Shown here piece by piece: positions 18,624 through 29,297 of a stretch of 64,000 nt of DNA. This DNA is from Crocinitomix catalasitica ATCC 23190 (GTDB taxonomy: Bacteria > Bacteroidota > Bacteroidia > Flavobacteriales_D > Crocinitomicaceae): contig NZ_JHXV01000020.1 in NCBI RefSeq assembly GCF_000621625.1, forward strand, positions 1 to 64,000, read 5' to 3'. The position numbers and the translations under genes are program-made. The notes below the pieces were generated by a model. The model saw nothing but the letters and a program-made list of their open reading frames with translations, was not told the DNA's origin and did no database searches. Position 1 is the stretch's first letter. Every line of letters starts with the position of its first letter.

Positions 18624-19391
18624 ATGTCAGAATTAGGAATGAACTTAACCTTAAAAATTTGGCGTCAAAAAGATGCTAAGGCTAAAGGTAAAATGGAGAC
18701 TTATAAGGTGACAGAAATTTCTGAGCACATGTCTTTCTTAGAAATGTTGGATGTATTGAACGAACAATTGATCAATACTGGACAAGAACCTGTCGCTTTC
18801 GATCACGATTGTCGTGAAGGTATATGCGGTATGTGTTCTTTATACATTAATGGTGAAGCACACGGACCGGATAGAGGTGTTACAACTTGTCAATTACACA
18901 TGAGAATGTTCTATAATAATGATACGATTTATATCGAGCCATTTAGAGCAAAAGCATTCCCAGTCGTGAAAGATTTAATTGTAGACAGATCTTCTTTTGA
19001 TCGTATACAACATGCTGGTGGTTTTATCTCTGTAAATACTTCAGGAAATACGCAGGATGCAAATTCATTGCCTATTCCTAAATTAGATGCTGATAAAGCA
19101 TTTGATGCGGCAACTTGTATTGGTTGTGGTGCATGTGTTGCGACTTGTAAAAATGCTTCAGCAATGTTGTATGTTTCTGCTAAAGTATCTCAATTTGCGT
19201 TATTGCCTCAAGGTAAAATTGAAGCGAAAGACCGTGTTCTAAACATGGTTGAACAAATGGATAAAGAAGGTTTTGGTAACTGTACAAATACAGGTGCTTG
19301 TGAGGTTGAATGTCCAAAAGGTATTTCTTTAGAGAATATCGCTAGAATGAATTCGGAATATTTAAAAGCTTCGCTTGTTAGAGAGAAGTAA
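18624..19391 (+). CDS. sdhB: Succinate dehydrogenase/fumarate reductase iron-sulfur subunit
   Basis: A 255-residue electron-transfer subunit with three clusters. The N-terminal [2Fe-2S] ligands are '[14 protein letters not shown]' and a later cysteine in 'TTCQLH', the [4Fe-4S] motif is '[13 protein letters not shown]', and the third-cluster motif is '[15 protein letters not shown]'. It lies 6 bp after the flavoprotein gene and is followed by a strong terminator, so the operon is exactly C-A-B. Confidence 0.96.
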   Translation: MSELGMNLTLKIWRQKDAKAKGKMETYKVTEISEHMSFLEMLDVLNEQLINTGQEPVAFDHDCREGICGMCSLYINGEAHGPDRGVTTCQLHMRMFYNNDTIYIEPFRAKAFPVVKDLIVDRSSFDRIQHAGGFISVNTSGNTQDANSLPIPKLDADKAFDAATCIGCGACVATCKNASAMLYVSAKVSQFALLPQGKIEAKDRVLNMVEQMDKEGFGNCTNTGACEVECPKGISLENIARMNSEYLKASLVREK

Positions 19392-19415
19392 AATATAAAA
19401 AAAATGACTTATTTT

Positions 19416-19452
19416 AGCCTATTCGATCTTTGTATCGAATAGGCTTTTTTTT
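19416..19452 (+). terminator. Terminator of the sdh operon
   Basis: A perfect 12-bp stem (agcctattcgat / atcgaataggct), a 6-base loop and an eight-T run. Confidence 0.92.
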
Positions 19453-19458
19453 GATAGT

Positions 19459-20400
19459 ATGAATAATTTACCCAAACATCCAAATGAAATTAGAAATGCA
19501 ACTGTTTTACTTTCTGCATTAGATTGGGGTTTTGGCCATGTTACAAGGCTTGTTTCCGTTATAAAAATTTTAAGAGAGCAGGATAATCACTTAATATTTG
19601 CTGGTAATACCGCACAAATAGAGTTTCTAAGGAAAGATTTTCCTTTTTTAGAAACTTATAATCTCGACGGCTACAACCTTGATCTAGATTCAAATAAATC
19701 TACGTATTGGCAAATTATTAAACAATCTTTTAAGTTTAGAGGCGCTATTAAGATGGAGCATCAATGGTTGGAAGATTTTATTGCTTTGCATCCTGTTGAT
19801 TATACTATCTCCGATAACCGTTATGGTTTTTATCACGAAGATGTGAATAGCATTTTAATAACGCATCAATTGAATTTGCAATTGCCTTTTTTTGCGAATA
19901 GGGTTTCTAAAAGTATACGGAATTATATCAATAAATTTAATGTTTGCTGGATTCCAGACACAAGTGATAGAAAATTGTCGGGTCGTTTATCAAGAGGTAA
20001 GTTAAATATCCCAATGGCTTTTATAGGTCCTTTAAATCGTTTCAAAAACTTGAAAAGGGAGAAAAAATACGATCAATTAATTATTCTTTCCGGTCCAGAA
20101 CCTGAACGAACGAATTTCAAGAATTATGCTTTGCAAGAATTGGAAAAATCGAATAAATCAACTTGCTTTGTTGGTGTTGAAGTTGCTGGTTATGATTCGG
20201 TTTTAAATCCTTCAACTTCCGAATTGGAAGAATTAATTGCAGCAAGTGATCTCGTAATTTCTCGTGCTGGCTACACAACCATTATGGAAATGGAAGGTTT
20301 ACAACAAAAAGCAGAACTTTATCCTACCAAAGGCCAATTTGAACAAGAATATTTAGCGAAGACAGTTGTTTCGTCGGTTATTTCGTTTGAGAAAGTTTAG
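19459..20400 (+). CDS. Glycosyltransferase-like protein (GT28/MurG-fold type)
   Basis: A 313-residue GT-B fold protein. The N-terminus 'VLLSALDWGFGHVTRLVSVIKIL' is the glycine/histidine loop of this fold (G.GH..R...), and the C-terminal domain has 'LIILSGPEPERTNF' and 'ELEELIAASDLVISRAGYTTIMEM', the donor-sugar site of GT28-like enzymes. Donor and acceptor are unknown. The final 22 codons are duplicated 1,059 bp downstream (21394-21459), so the present 3' end may have been rebuilt during an insertion. The protein looks slightly short after the donor motif. Confidence 0.75.
   Translation: MNNLPKHPNEIRNATVLLSALDWGFGHVTRLVSVIKILREQDNHLIFAGNTAQIEFLRKDFPFLETYNLDGYNLDLDSNKSTYWQIIKQSFKFRGAIKMEHQWLEDFIALHPVDYTISDNRYGFYHEDVNSILITHQLNLQLPFFANRVSKSIRNYINKFNVCWIPDTSDRKLSGRLSRGKLNIPMAFIGPLNRFKNLKREKKYDQLIILSGPEPERTNFKNYALQELEKSNKSTCFVGVEVAGYDSVLNPSTSELEELIAASDLVISRAGYTTIMEMEGLQQKAELYPTKGQFEQEYLAKTVVSSVISFEKV
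20335..20400 (+). repeat. Direct repeat copy A: last 22 codons of the glycosyltransferase-like gene
   Basis: This is the in-frame 66-bp gene end, matched 59/66 by copy B at 21394-21459. The first 50 bases differ at one position only. Confidence 0.85.
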
Positions 20401-20419
20401 AAGTTTTTTAATAAGAATA

Positions 20420-21313
20420 CTATTCCTTATAATGAATATAATTGTTCTCAGGATATGGTTTAAAATAATACGCCAGCTTCTTTACTTCCCATGAAATATT
20501 TGTAGTTCCATTTACTTCTGGATTATCTTGCCAATATCTGCGAGGTAACCAATTTTCACTTGGCTCTACAGTTTGTCCAGTTTTAAAAATATCCCATGTT
20601 GGTCTTGATATGTTTTTATAATGTTCACCAAATATTAATGGATTTGGATTTAAAGGGGTTAGGAGTGTAACTTGTCCCCCAGCTATAAGTTGCTCATCTT
20701 TAGCGCTGAAATATTTAACAACAAGAGCTGGGTAAGTTTTTCCATTCGAGATTATTTCTAATTTTTCACGTACATTAATTCCTGTTTGGTTCTCTAGGTC
20801 GAAAATCCAATTTTCGGTTGTTACTAAATTAAAATCCATGATTAACGTTGGGTTTTTATCGTTTAGACTTGAGTAGATGTATGATTGTTTTTTGTCAGCA
20901 ATATAAACATAGAATTTATTAGTACTTGTCCATTCTTGTTTTCTTTGCCAGTCCTCCTTAATTTCGGTTGGTTGAACTGAATTATCGGAAATACTTCCTT
21001 TAACAATCCAGCTTTTTAGAATTGGATAAAAAGCTTCGTTATTATTTATTTGAGCTTGTCCCAATTTAAAACGAATATCCCATTTAAATTTTGAAGTTGG
21101 GCCTTCATATACAGGTGGTTCTTGGTATTCGCCCCCACCACCACGTGCAAAGTCTCTAATCAGAAAAGTATGAGACATACTAATTTCAGTCTCATACATG
21201 GCCGGATCAACTATTTCTTTTGATGTATCGTCTTCAACAATCTTTTCATCCTTGCGGCATGCAGAAATTAGAATGATTACTGAGAGGATGAATAGGTTTC
21301 TTTTCGCGCTCAT
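20420..21313 (-). CDS. Putative lipoprotein, function unknown
   Basis: A 297-residue protein with a lipoprotein signal (KRNLFILSVIILISAC, cysteine at about residue 19). An acidic linker, a Gly-rich stretch (ARGGGGEYQEPP) and a beta-rich body follow, with 'KFKWDIRFKLGQAQIN', 'WIFDLENQTGINVREKLEI' and a C-terminal 'WEVKKLAYYFKPYPENNYI'. I do not recognise a family. It is oriented against both neighbours and lies exactly inside the interval bracketed by the 66-bp repeats, so it is probably the cargo of an insertion. Localisation is presumably the periplasmic or outer face of the outer membrane. Confidence 0.75.
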   Translation of the reverse strand: MSAKRNLFILSVIILISACRKDEKIVEDDTSKEIVDPAMYETEISMSHTFLIRDFARGGGGEYQEPPVYEGPTSKFKWDIRFKLGQAQINNNEAFYPILKSWIVKGSISDNSVQPTEIKEDWQRKQEWTSTNKFYVYIADKKQSYIYSSLNDKNPTLIMDFNLVTTENWIFDLENQTGINVREKLEIISNGKTYPALVVKYFSAKDEQLIAGGQVTLLTPLNPNPLIFGEHYKNISRPTWDIFKTGQTVEPSENWLPRRYWQDNPEVNGTTNISWEVKKLAYYFKPYPENNYIHYKE

Positions 21314-21393
21314 AACTAGTTGGTTAGGTTGGTTATTGAAAAGAACGATAAAGTTTTTAATTTATTGTGTGTGCATTAATACATAAGGTAAAT

Positions 21394-21459
21394 CAATTCG
21401 AACAAGAATATTTAGCGAAGACAGTTGTTTCGTCGGTTATTTCTTTCGAACAGGTTTAA
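21394..21459 (+). repeat. Direct repeat copy B: detached 3' end of a glycosyltransferase-like gene
   Basis: It encodes QFEQEYLAKTVVSSVISFEQV and a stop, in frame, against QFEQEYLAKTVVSSVISFEKV in copy A. Most base differences are synonymous. It has no upstream gene body of its own. Confidence 0.85.
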
Positions 21460-21519
21460 TTGATTGTTAAATTTTATTGAACGCCTTAGCGTTATTGATG
21501 TTCCTTTTGCGATTTATAA

Positions 21520-22092
21520 TTAATACGCACAATTACAAGCCAAGTCGAATTCGAATGTGCACCAAGGCATGGCCGAATGCCATTTTTTTTGAAAGGCCTC
21601 ATTATAATTATACCCGCGTAAGTCAAGGAATTTCAGCTTTTTTAGGTTGACTAAGTTTTCAGGTAAATCCTCAACAGGATTAAACCATAATTCTAAAATC
21701 TCCAGACTTTTTAACGAATCGATGTCCTCAGGTAAAGCAGCCAAATTATTTTTACCCATATAAATTTCTTTTAACTGCGTCATTTTTAATAACTCCACAG
21801 GGAAATCATAAAAATCATTCTTTGATAAATCGATGATCTCAAGCGCAGGAAAATAAAAGTAGGGAGGAAGGGATTTTAATTTGTTTTTAGTCAGCCTTAA
21901 TTCTTTAAGTGAAGTAAATGCAAGAATTTCTAAAGGTATTTCAGTTAATTTATCTTTGCTCAGATCAAGAACAATAACAGAATCAGGATGTACATTTTTA
22001 GTTTCGTCTAACGATGTATAAACATGATTAGACTGCGTAAAACTATTTAAGCAAAGCCAAATTATTGAAAATGTCAATGCAATTTTCTTCAT
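21520..22092 (-). CDS. Secreted leucine-rich-repeat protein
   Basis: A 190-residue protein with a signal peptide (KKIALTFSIIWLCLNSFTQ) and about five leucine-rich repeats of 22-23 residues: 'LKELRLTKNKLKSLPPYFY', 'LEIIDLSKNDFYDFPVELL', 'LKEIYMGKNNLAALPEDI', 'LEILELWFNPVEDLPENL', 'LKFLDLRGYNYNEAFQKK'. It ends with cysteines (WCTFEFDLACNCAY) that could form a C-terminal cap. LRRs of this type bind proteins; the partner is unknown. Its start lies 50 bp inside the 3' end of ribF, so the two are translated from overlapping frames of one transcript. Confidence 0.8.
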   Translation of the reverse strand: MKKIALTFSIIWLCLNSFTQSNHVYTSLDETKNVHPDSVIVLDLSKDKLTEIPLEILAFTSLKELRLTKNKLKSLPPYFYFPALEIIDLSKNDFYDFPVELLKMTQLKEIYMGKNNLAALPEDIDSLKSLEILELWFNPVEDLPENLVNLKKLKFLDLRGYNYNEAFQKKWHSAMPWCTFEFDLACNCAY

Positions 22093-22990
22093 CCTTTTTT
22101 AATTGTGCTTTTAAATCATCAAGTGAACTAAATCTTTCCTCGTCTCTAACCCGATCAAATACCTTAACGTTTAAAGTCTCGCCGTAAATATCTTGATCAA
22201 AATTAAAGATATGAATTTCAATCCGATCTTCGCCTAATTCATTTATTGTTGGTCTAGTGCCAATATTCATCATACCGTTAAAAACATGATCACCAAATTT
22301 GACTTGTACAGCATAAACTCCCTTTTTAGGAATAAGTTGTAAATCGCTATTCGGTTCGATGTTTGCCGTAGGATAACCAATACCAGTACCAATTTTATCA
22401 CCAGTAACAACTGTGCCAATGAATTCAAATGGTGAGCCTAAATAAGTATTTGCTGTTGTGATATCTCCGTCAGTAATGGCCGCTCTAATTTTAGTTGAAC
22501 TTACATTGTGATCTAGTTTTTTAAAGGCTGGTATTTCTTGGACTTTAAAATCGTAAACATCACCGAGTTCTTTTAGCAAACTTAAATTACCTTGCCTATT
22601 TCTACCAAAATGATGATTATAGCCAATGGTCATCATTTTAATGCCAATCTTATTGACCAAAATATCTCTGACAAATTCGGTTGCAGTCAATCTAGAAAAT
22701 TCTTTACTAAAAGGAAATAAGATTAAGTGATCAATACCACTAGCTGCTAATTTTTTTATTCTTTCCTCAATAGGTTGAATTAATTGCATGCCATGATCAT
22801 CGGGATATAAAACCACACGAGGATGCGGGTGTAAAGTAAATAGAACAGTTTCACCATTCATCTCTTTAGCACTCTTTACCAAGAATTCAATAATTTTTTG
22901 ATGTCCTAAATGAACACCATCGTAGGTGCCTAGTGTTAGAACAGCATTTTTTATGACCGGTAATTCCTCAACAGAATAGTAAACTTTCAA
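22043..22990 (-). CDS. ribF: Bifunctional riboflavin kinase / FAD synthetase
   Basis: A 315-residue enzyme making FMN and FAD from riboflavin. The N-terminal adenylyltransferase domain has 'LTLGTYDGVHLGHQKII' (HxGH-type site), 'LFTLHPHPRVVL', 'GYNHHFGRNRQGN' and 'VSSTKIRAAITDGDITTA'. The C-terminal flavokinase domain has 'GTGIGYPTANIEP', 'KKGVYAVQV', 'GMMNIGTRPTI' and 'EIHIFNFDQDIYGETLNV'. Length and motif order are standard. It is the first gene of a minus-strand pair; a -7-like TAATTTTG lies upstream but without a good -33 element. Confidence 0.95.
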   Translation of the reverse strand: MKVYYSVEELPVIKNAVLTLGTYDGVHLGHQKIIEFLVKSAKEMNGETVLFTLHPHPRVVLYPDDHGMQLIQPIEERIKKLAASGIDHLILFPFSKEFSRLTATEFVRDILVNKIGIKMMTIGYNHHFGRNRQGNLSLLKELGDVYDFKVQEIPAFKKLDHNVSSTKIRAAITDGDITTANTYLGSPFEFIGTVVTGDKIGTGIGYPTANIEPNSDLQLIPKKGVYAVQVKFGDHVFNGMMNIGTRPTINELGEDRIEIHIFNFDQDIYGETLNVKVFDRVRDEERFSSLDDLKAQLKKDEENCIDIFNNLALLK

Positions 22991-23165
22991 TTCGTAATAA
23001 GTTTAAAAAAATAGATTGTTATAGTTCAAAATTAAATAAAATTCTTGCATCATTATTATTTGGAATGAAGAATAATAAAAAGTTTAATTTTTTTAAATAA
23101 AAATGATTGTTAATGAACTTGGGAAAATGTGGATAAAAATTCACTTATTTTCGAGTTTATAGTGC

Positions 23166-23192
23166 TTGATAATAGAAAAAAAACTAAATTTG
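23166..23192 (+). promoter_or_regulatory. Probable atpD promoter
   Basis: TTG (23166-23168) and TAAATTTG (23185-23192) are separated by 16 bases, shorter than the 18-20 seen at the best promoters here. The atpD ATG is 38 bases further on. Confidence 0.45.
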
Positions 23193-23227
23193 CACCCAAA
23201 ATTAAAGTAATTACGCAAAAAATATAG

Positions 23228-24733
<1,506 letters not shown>

Positions 24734-24745
24734 GCTTAAAAAATA

Positions 24746-25036
24746 ATGGAATTACAAGTAATTACACCAGACGAAACTTTGTTTCAGGGAAATGTATCTC
24801 ATGTTGTTTTGCCAGGTTTAGATGGTTCATTCGGAGTTTTAACTGGACATGCACCGATGATTTCGGCTCTTACAAAGGGAACAGTGAGAGTGGAGCAAGT
24901 TGTTGCAGAGAATGAAAAACCAAAGAATCCAGGGAAATACAATAAGGAATTTAAAGGGCAACCTACTTTTACTTTTGATATCTTAGGTGGTGTAATTGAA
25001 GTAAAAGACAATAAAATTATTGTATTGGCTGAATAA
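24746..25036 (+). CDS. atpC: F1 ATP synthase epsilon subunit, short form
   Basis: A 96-residue epsilon subunit. The N-terminal beta-sandwich is clear (LQVITPDETLFQGNVSHVVLPG, 'GSFGVLTGHAPMISALTKG', 'FDILGGVIEVKDNKIIVLAE'). The protein stops where the C-terminal helical hairpin would begin in E. coli (139 residues), so epsilon-type self-inhibition by that hairpin should be absent. It follows atpD by 12 bp and precedes a terminator. Confidence 0.93.
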   Translation: MELQVITPDETLFQGNVSHVVLPGLDGSFGVLTGHAPMISALTKGTVRVEQVVAENEKPKNPGKYNKEFKGQPTFTFDILGGVIEVKDNKIIVLAE

Positions 25037-25057
25037 CCAATATCTTTAAGAAAAACT

Positions 25058-25106
25058 AAGGTCCATTCTGGTTTCCGTATGACAGGAATTAGTATGGACC
25101 TTTTTT
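25058..25106 (+). terminator. Terminator after atpDC
   Basis: Stem aaggtccat (25058-25066) / atggacctt (25094-25102) and a T-run. The 27-base loop contains a minor inner repeat (tcc...gga). Confidence 0.75.
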
Positions 25107-25266
25107 AGTTTATTGAAATAAAATTTAAATGAATTCGTTTTGAAATCGTGCAAATGAAGGTCGATTGCTGTTAACCTTTGTTAATAAAGTAATTTAAACA
25201 CGGTTAAGACGTATAAAGAGAAATGATTTGTGAAAAAAATCATGCAAATTTGTTCCGCTAAAGAAA

Positions 25267-26025
25267 ATGAACATTAAAGAAAAATTAGATACCGACAATA
25301 TTCCACAACACGTTGCCATCATAATGGATGGAAATGGAAGGTGGGCTAAGGAAAAAGGTGAGATGCGTCTTTTTGGACATGCTACTGGTGTAGAATCTGT
25401 TCGTGAAGCACTAACCGCAGCATCTGAAGTTAAGGTGAAGTATCTAACACTTTATGCATTCTCAACAGAAAATTGGAAGCGTCCCAAAGAAGAGGTTGAC
25501 GGTTTAATGGATCTTTTAGTGAATACAATCGCTAATGAGGCTGAATCTTTAAATAAGAATAATGTCAAATTAAATGCGATTGGGAAAATTGAAGATTTAC
25601 CTGATGGTTGCAGAAATGAATTATTGAAGGCAATTGAAGATACTTCAAAAAATACTGGCACAAATTTAATTCTAGCACTAAACTATAGTGCCAAGATGGA
25701 AATTAAAGATGCCATCAAAAAAATAGCAAGCGAATATAAAGAAGGTAGTATAGAATTAGATGAAATCACAGATGAATTGGTGAGTGATCATTTATATACT
25801 AGTGGTATTCCCGATCCTGAATTGATGATTCGTACAAGTGGTGAAATTAGAATTAGTAACTTTTTACTGTGGCAATTGGCCTATAGCGAATTGCATTTTA
25901 CTCCTATTTTTTGGCCCGAATTTAAAAAAGAAGATTTCTACCAAGCAATTTACGAATATCAAAATCGAGAACGTAGATTTGGTTTGGTTGGTGATCAATT
26001 GAAAGAACAAAAAAATGATGAATAG
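25267..26025 (+). CDS. uppS: Undecaprenyl diphosphate synthase (isoprenyl transferase)
   Basis: A 252-residue cis-prenyltransferase making the C55 carrier for peptidoglycan and surface glycans. Motifs are 'HVAIIMDGNGRWAKEKG' with the catalytic Asp, 'LTLYAFSTENWKRPKEEV', 'LALNYSAKMEI', 'PDPELMIRTSGEIRISNFLLWQLAYSELHF' and 'FWPEFKKEDF'. The common 'NYGGR' is here NYSAK and 'GE.R.SNFLLWQ' is kept. Its 3' end overlaps bamA by 11 bp, which puts it in the envelope operon uppS-bamA-skp-skp. Confidence 0.95.
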   Translation: MNIKEKLDTDNIPQHVAIIMDGNGRWAKEKGEMRLFGHATGVESVREALTAASEVKVKYLTLYAFSTENWKRPKEEVDGLMDLLVNTIANEAESLNKNNVKLNAIGKIEDLPDGCRNELLKAIEDTSKNTGTNLILALNYSAKMEIKDAIKKIASEYKEGSIELDEITDELVSDHLYTSGIPDPELMIRTSGEIRISNFLLWQLAYSELHFTPIFWPEFKKEDFYQAIYEYQNRERRFGLVGDQLKEQKNDE

Positions 26026-28636
26026 ATTTCTGCTCATATTACTTTTTACACTTACAGGATTAGTTTCAAACGCACAAGATGGACAATATAAAGTTTTGGG
26101 TGGTGAGAAATCATTTTTGTCTCCTCAAAAATATACAATTGCCTCTTGTTCTGTTACAGGTGTAGATTATTTGGATGTAAACGCAATTCGTTTAATTTCA
26201 GGTTTGACAATCGGTAAAGAAATTACTGTCCCAGGTCAAGATATTTCAACTGCCATTAACTCTCTTTGGGAACAAGAACTGTTTTCAGATGTTCAAATAT
26301 TTGCACTTAAAACGGTAGGAGATGAGATTTTCCTTCAGATTGATTTAAAAGGTCGTCCTAAATTAAATGGATTTAACTTTTTTGATGAAGATGGAGAACT
26401 TATTCGAAAAGGTGAAGCAGATAAATTGAGAGAAGAAATAAACTTACAAAGTGGGAATACAATTACAGAGTCTTTAGTAAAGAATACAGAGAATATCGTT
26501 AGAGGTTATTATGCTGAAAAAGGATTCTATAAAGCAAGTGTGAATATTGTTCAAGTATACGATACAACAGCTTTTAATGCAAGAAAGTTTAATATCAATA
26601 TTGATAAAGGACAAAGAATTAAAATTAAAGAAATTAATATTGAAGGGAATGAAATTGATTCGTTTGATGAGGATGTGAAAATATTTAACAAATACAAAAC
26701 GATCATCTCAACATCAGATGGAGGGATTCGTAGATCAATGAAGGATACTAAAAGAAAAGGTATTCTTAGAGTGTTTAAACGATCAAAGTTTAATAGAACA
26801 GCATACGAACGTGATAAAGCAGCAATAATAGAGAAATACAATGCTTTCGGTTTAAGAGATGCAAATATTTATTCAGATTCTGTTTATTTTATTGATGACA
26901 AACATATGGTTATCGATATTAAGATTGAACAAGGAGATAAATATTATTTTGGAGATATTACTTGGGTAGGAAATTCTAAATATACTTCAGGTGCGCTTGA
27001 TACTTTAATGGGGATTGAAAAAGGAGAGATTTATAATAAAGCTTTATTGGATCAACGTTTATTTATGAGTCAAGATGGACGTGATATTACTTCTTTATAC
27101 ATGGATAGAGGTCACCTTTTCTTCAGTGTTAGACCAATTGAAATGAGTATTGATGAAGAGAATCATATCAATTTCGAAATGCGAATTTCTGAAGGGAAAG
27201 AAGCAAGAATTAGAAATGTAATTATTAAAGGGAATAATAAAACGAATGATCATGTAATTCTGAGAGAGATTAGAACGCAACCAGGAGATTTGTTTAATAG
27301 AAACGATATTATTAGAACGCAACGTGAGTTGGCAAATTTAGGTTATTTTGATGCAGAACAATTTGGTGTAAATCCAATTCCTAACCCTGCAGATGGAACG
27401 GTTGATATTGAATATACTTTAGTAGAAAAATCAAGTGATCAAATCGAACTTTCTGGTGGATTTGGTGGAGGTCGACTAATTGGAACGTTAGGTTTGTCTT
27501 TTACGAATTTTTCAACGAAGAATTTCTTTAAAAAAGATGCTTGGGATCCACTTCCAGCGGGTGACGGCCAACGATTGAGTTTAAGAGGTCAAACTTATGG
27601 TAGAGGTTATCAATCTTATAATTTATCATTTACTGAACCTTGGTTAGGTGGTAAAAAACCGACTTCATTATCGATCTTTAGTTCTTATTCTTTAATCACA
27701 AACGAATTGGAAAAAACTGATGTTTCGTATAGTCAAACGTCAATTACTTCTATTGGTGTTGGATTGGGATCTCGTTTGAAATGGCCTGATGATTATTTCC
27801 AAATTTATGGAGAAATAAATTATCAATATTACGATTTGTATCAATCACAATATTTCGAATTTACTGATGGTTATTCTAATAATATTTCAGTGAAAGGAAT
27901 TCTTACGAGATCATCTGTCGATCAACCAATCTATCCTAGAAGTGGTTCTAAATTCGCTTTAACAGCAAAAGCTACACTGCCTTATTCAGCGTTTGATGGT
28001 TATAGTAATGATCAATATGCTGGTCTTTCGGATCAAGAATTAAATAAATATGCTGAGTATTATAAAATTAAATTCACAGGTGAATGGTATGCTCCATTGA
28101 GTAAGAATAAGAAATTAATTTTCAATCCTAAGTTTGGTTTTGGTTTCATGGGTGCATATAACAAACATAAAGGCGTCTCTTCTTTCGAACGTTTCTATTT
28201 AGGAGGAAGTGGTTTGAACGGAACATGGCAATTTGATGGACGTGAAATTATTCCATTAAGAGGCTATTCAGGAACAACGCCTGTATCAGCTGAAACAGGT
28301 GGAACAGTTATTGCAAAGTACTCAATGGAATTACGTTATCCTCTATCTTTAAATCCTTCGGCGACCATTTATGGTCTGATGTTTGCAGAAGCAGGTAATA
28401 CATGGAATAAGTTTAGTTCTTTCGATCCATTTAATGTAAAACGATCTGCAGGGTTTGGTGTTCGAGTTTTCTTACCGATGTTTGGAATGTTAGGAGTTGA
28501 TTTCGCTTGGGGATTTGATCCTTTGGATGTTGGATCTGCCGGAAAAGGTATCGCTGATTCTGATCCAGGAGCTAATGCAAAAGGATTTACTTTCGGATTC
28601 TTCCCTATTATTGGAATGAACATAGGTGATTTATAA
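26015..28636 (+). CDS. bamA: Outer membrane protein assembly factor BamA
   Basis: An 873-residue Omp85 protein that inserts beta-barrels into the outer membrane. It has a signal peptide (RFLLILLFTLTGLVSNA), about five POTRA domains over residues 40-470 ('LTIGKEITVPGQDISTAINSLWEQELFSDV', 'VIIKGNNKTNDHVILREIRTQPGD', 'RTQRELANLGYFDAEQF') and a C-terminal barrel with the Omp85 motifs 'FFKKDAWDPLPAGDGQRLSL' and 'GSKFALTAKATLPYS'. Translation can begin at either of two tandem ATGs overlapping the uppS stop. Two Skp-like chaperone genes follow, which fits a barrel-assembly module. Confidence 0.95.
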   Translation: MMNRFLLILLFTLTGLVSNAQDGQYKVLGGEKSFLSPQKYTIASCSVTGVDYLDVNAIRLISGLTIGKEITVPGQDISTAINSLWEQELFSDVQIFALKTVGDEIFLQIDLKGRPKLNGFNFFDEDGELIRKGEADKLREEINLQSGNTITESLVKNTENIVRGYYAEKGFYKASVNIVQVYDTTAFNARKFNINIDKGQRIKIKEINIEGNEIDSFDEDVKIFNKYKTIISTSDGGIRRSMKDTKRKGILRVFKRSKFNRTAYERDKAAIIEKYNAFGLRDANIYSDSVYFIDDKHMVIDIKIEQGDKYYFGDITWVGNSKYTSGALDTLMGIEKGEIYNKALLDQRLFMSQDGRDITSLYMDRGHLFFSVRPIEMSIDEENHINFEMRISEGKEARIRNVIIKGNNKTNDHVILREIRTQPGDLFNRNDIIRTQRELANLGYFDAEQFGVNPIPNPADGTVDIEYTLVEKSSDQIELSGGFGGGRLIGTLGLSFTNFSTKNFFKKDAWDPLPAGDGQRLSLRGQTYGRGYQSYNLSFTEPWLGGKKPTSLSIFSSYSLITNELEKTDVSYSQTSITSIGVGLGSRLKWPDDYFQIYGEINYQYYDLYQSQYFEFTDGYSNNISVKGILTRSSVDQPIYPRSGSKFALTAKATLPYSAFDGYSNDQYAGLSDQELNKYAEYYKIKFTGEWYAPLSKNKKLIFNPKFGFGFMGAYNKHKGVSSFERFYLGGSGLNGTWQFDGREIIPLRGYSGTTPVSAETGGTVIAKYSMELRYPLSLNPSATIYGLMFAEAGNTWNKFSSFDPFNVKRSAGFGVRVFLPMFGMLGVDFAWGFDPLDVGSAGKGIADSDPGANAKGFTFGFFPIIGMNIGDL

Positions 28637-28745
28637 TTAAAATTGTAATTTCGCAGACGGAATTGAAAAAATTGATAGAGACAATTATTTTTAATTTATA
28701 CCGTTTCGTTAAGAATGTTTAACGGGTACAATAAAAATTATTAAA

Positions 28746-29270
28746 ATGAAAAATTATATTTTTGCTTTTTTCTTGGTGTTTCTTACTGGATCATTTGCTT
28801 TTGGTCAACGGTATGCTTATGTAAATACTGAAAAAATACTAGATGCAATGCCTGAGTACGAAGAGGCTCAAAAGGAAATGGATAGAATATCTGAAGAATG
28901 GTTCAATGAGATTGAAGGTCTTTTTGCAGATGTTGATAAGAAAAGAAAAGAATATGAGGCTGAAGCAATTTTGTTACCTGAAGCTTTAAAGAAACAAAGA
29001 GAAAAAGATATTTCTGATGCTGAAACGCGTGCAAAAGAAATGCAAAGTAAAAGATTTGGACCGGATGGTGATTTATTTATGAAAAGGGAAGAATTGATAA
29101 AACCTATTCAAGATAAGGTTTTTAATGCCATCCAACAAGTAGCAAGTGCAAGGAATTTTGCGTTTGTTTTTGACAAGGCTAACCAATCGAATTTGTTATT
29201 TGCAGATGCAAAATATGACATAAGTGATGCCGTGTTATCAGAAATGGGCATAAAAGTTGGTAAGAATTAA
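28746..29270 (+). CDS. skp: OmpH/Skp-family periplasmic chaperone (first copy)
   Basis: A 174-residue protein with a signal peptide (KNYIFAFFLVFLTGSFAFG) and the Skp layout: a short beta start 'RYAYVNTEKILDAMPEYEEAQKEMD', a long charged helical hairpin (about 40-125) and a closing 'DKVFNAIQQVASARNFAFVFDKAN'. Skp trimers shield unfolded outer-membrane proteins and deliver them to BamA, encoded just upstream. A 109-bp spacer separates it from bamA, so it may also have its own promoter. Confidence 0.9.
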   Translation: MKNYIFAFFLVFLTGSFAFGQRYAYVNTEKILDAMPEYEEAQKEMDRISEEWFNEIEGLFADVDKKRKEYEAEAILLPEALKKQREKDISDAETRAKEMQSKRFGPDGDLFMKREELIKPIQDKVFNAIQQVASARNFAFVFDKANQSNLLFADAKYDISDAVLSEMGIKVGKN

Positions 29271-29297
29271 AATATAATAGAAAATTAAATTAAAACA

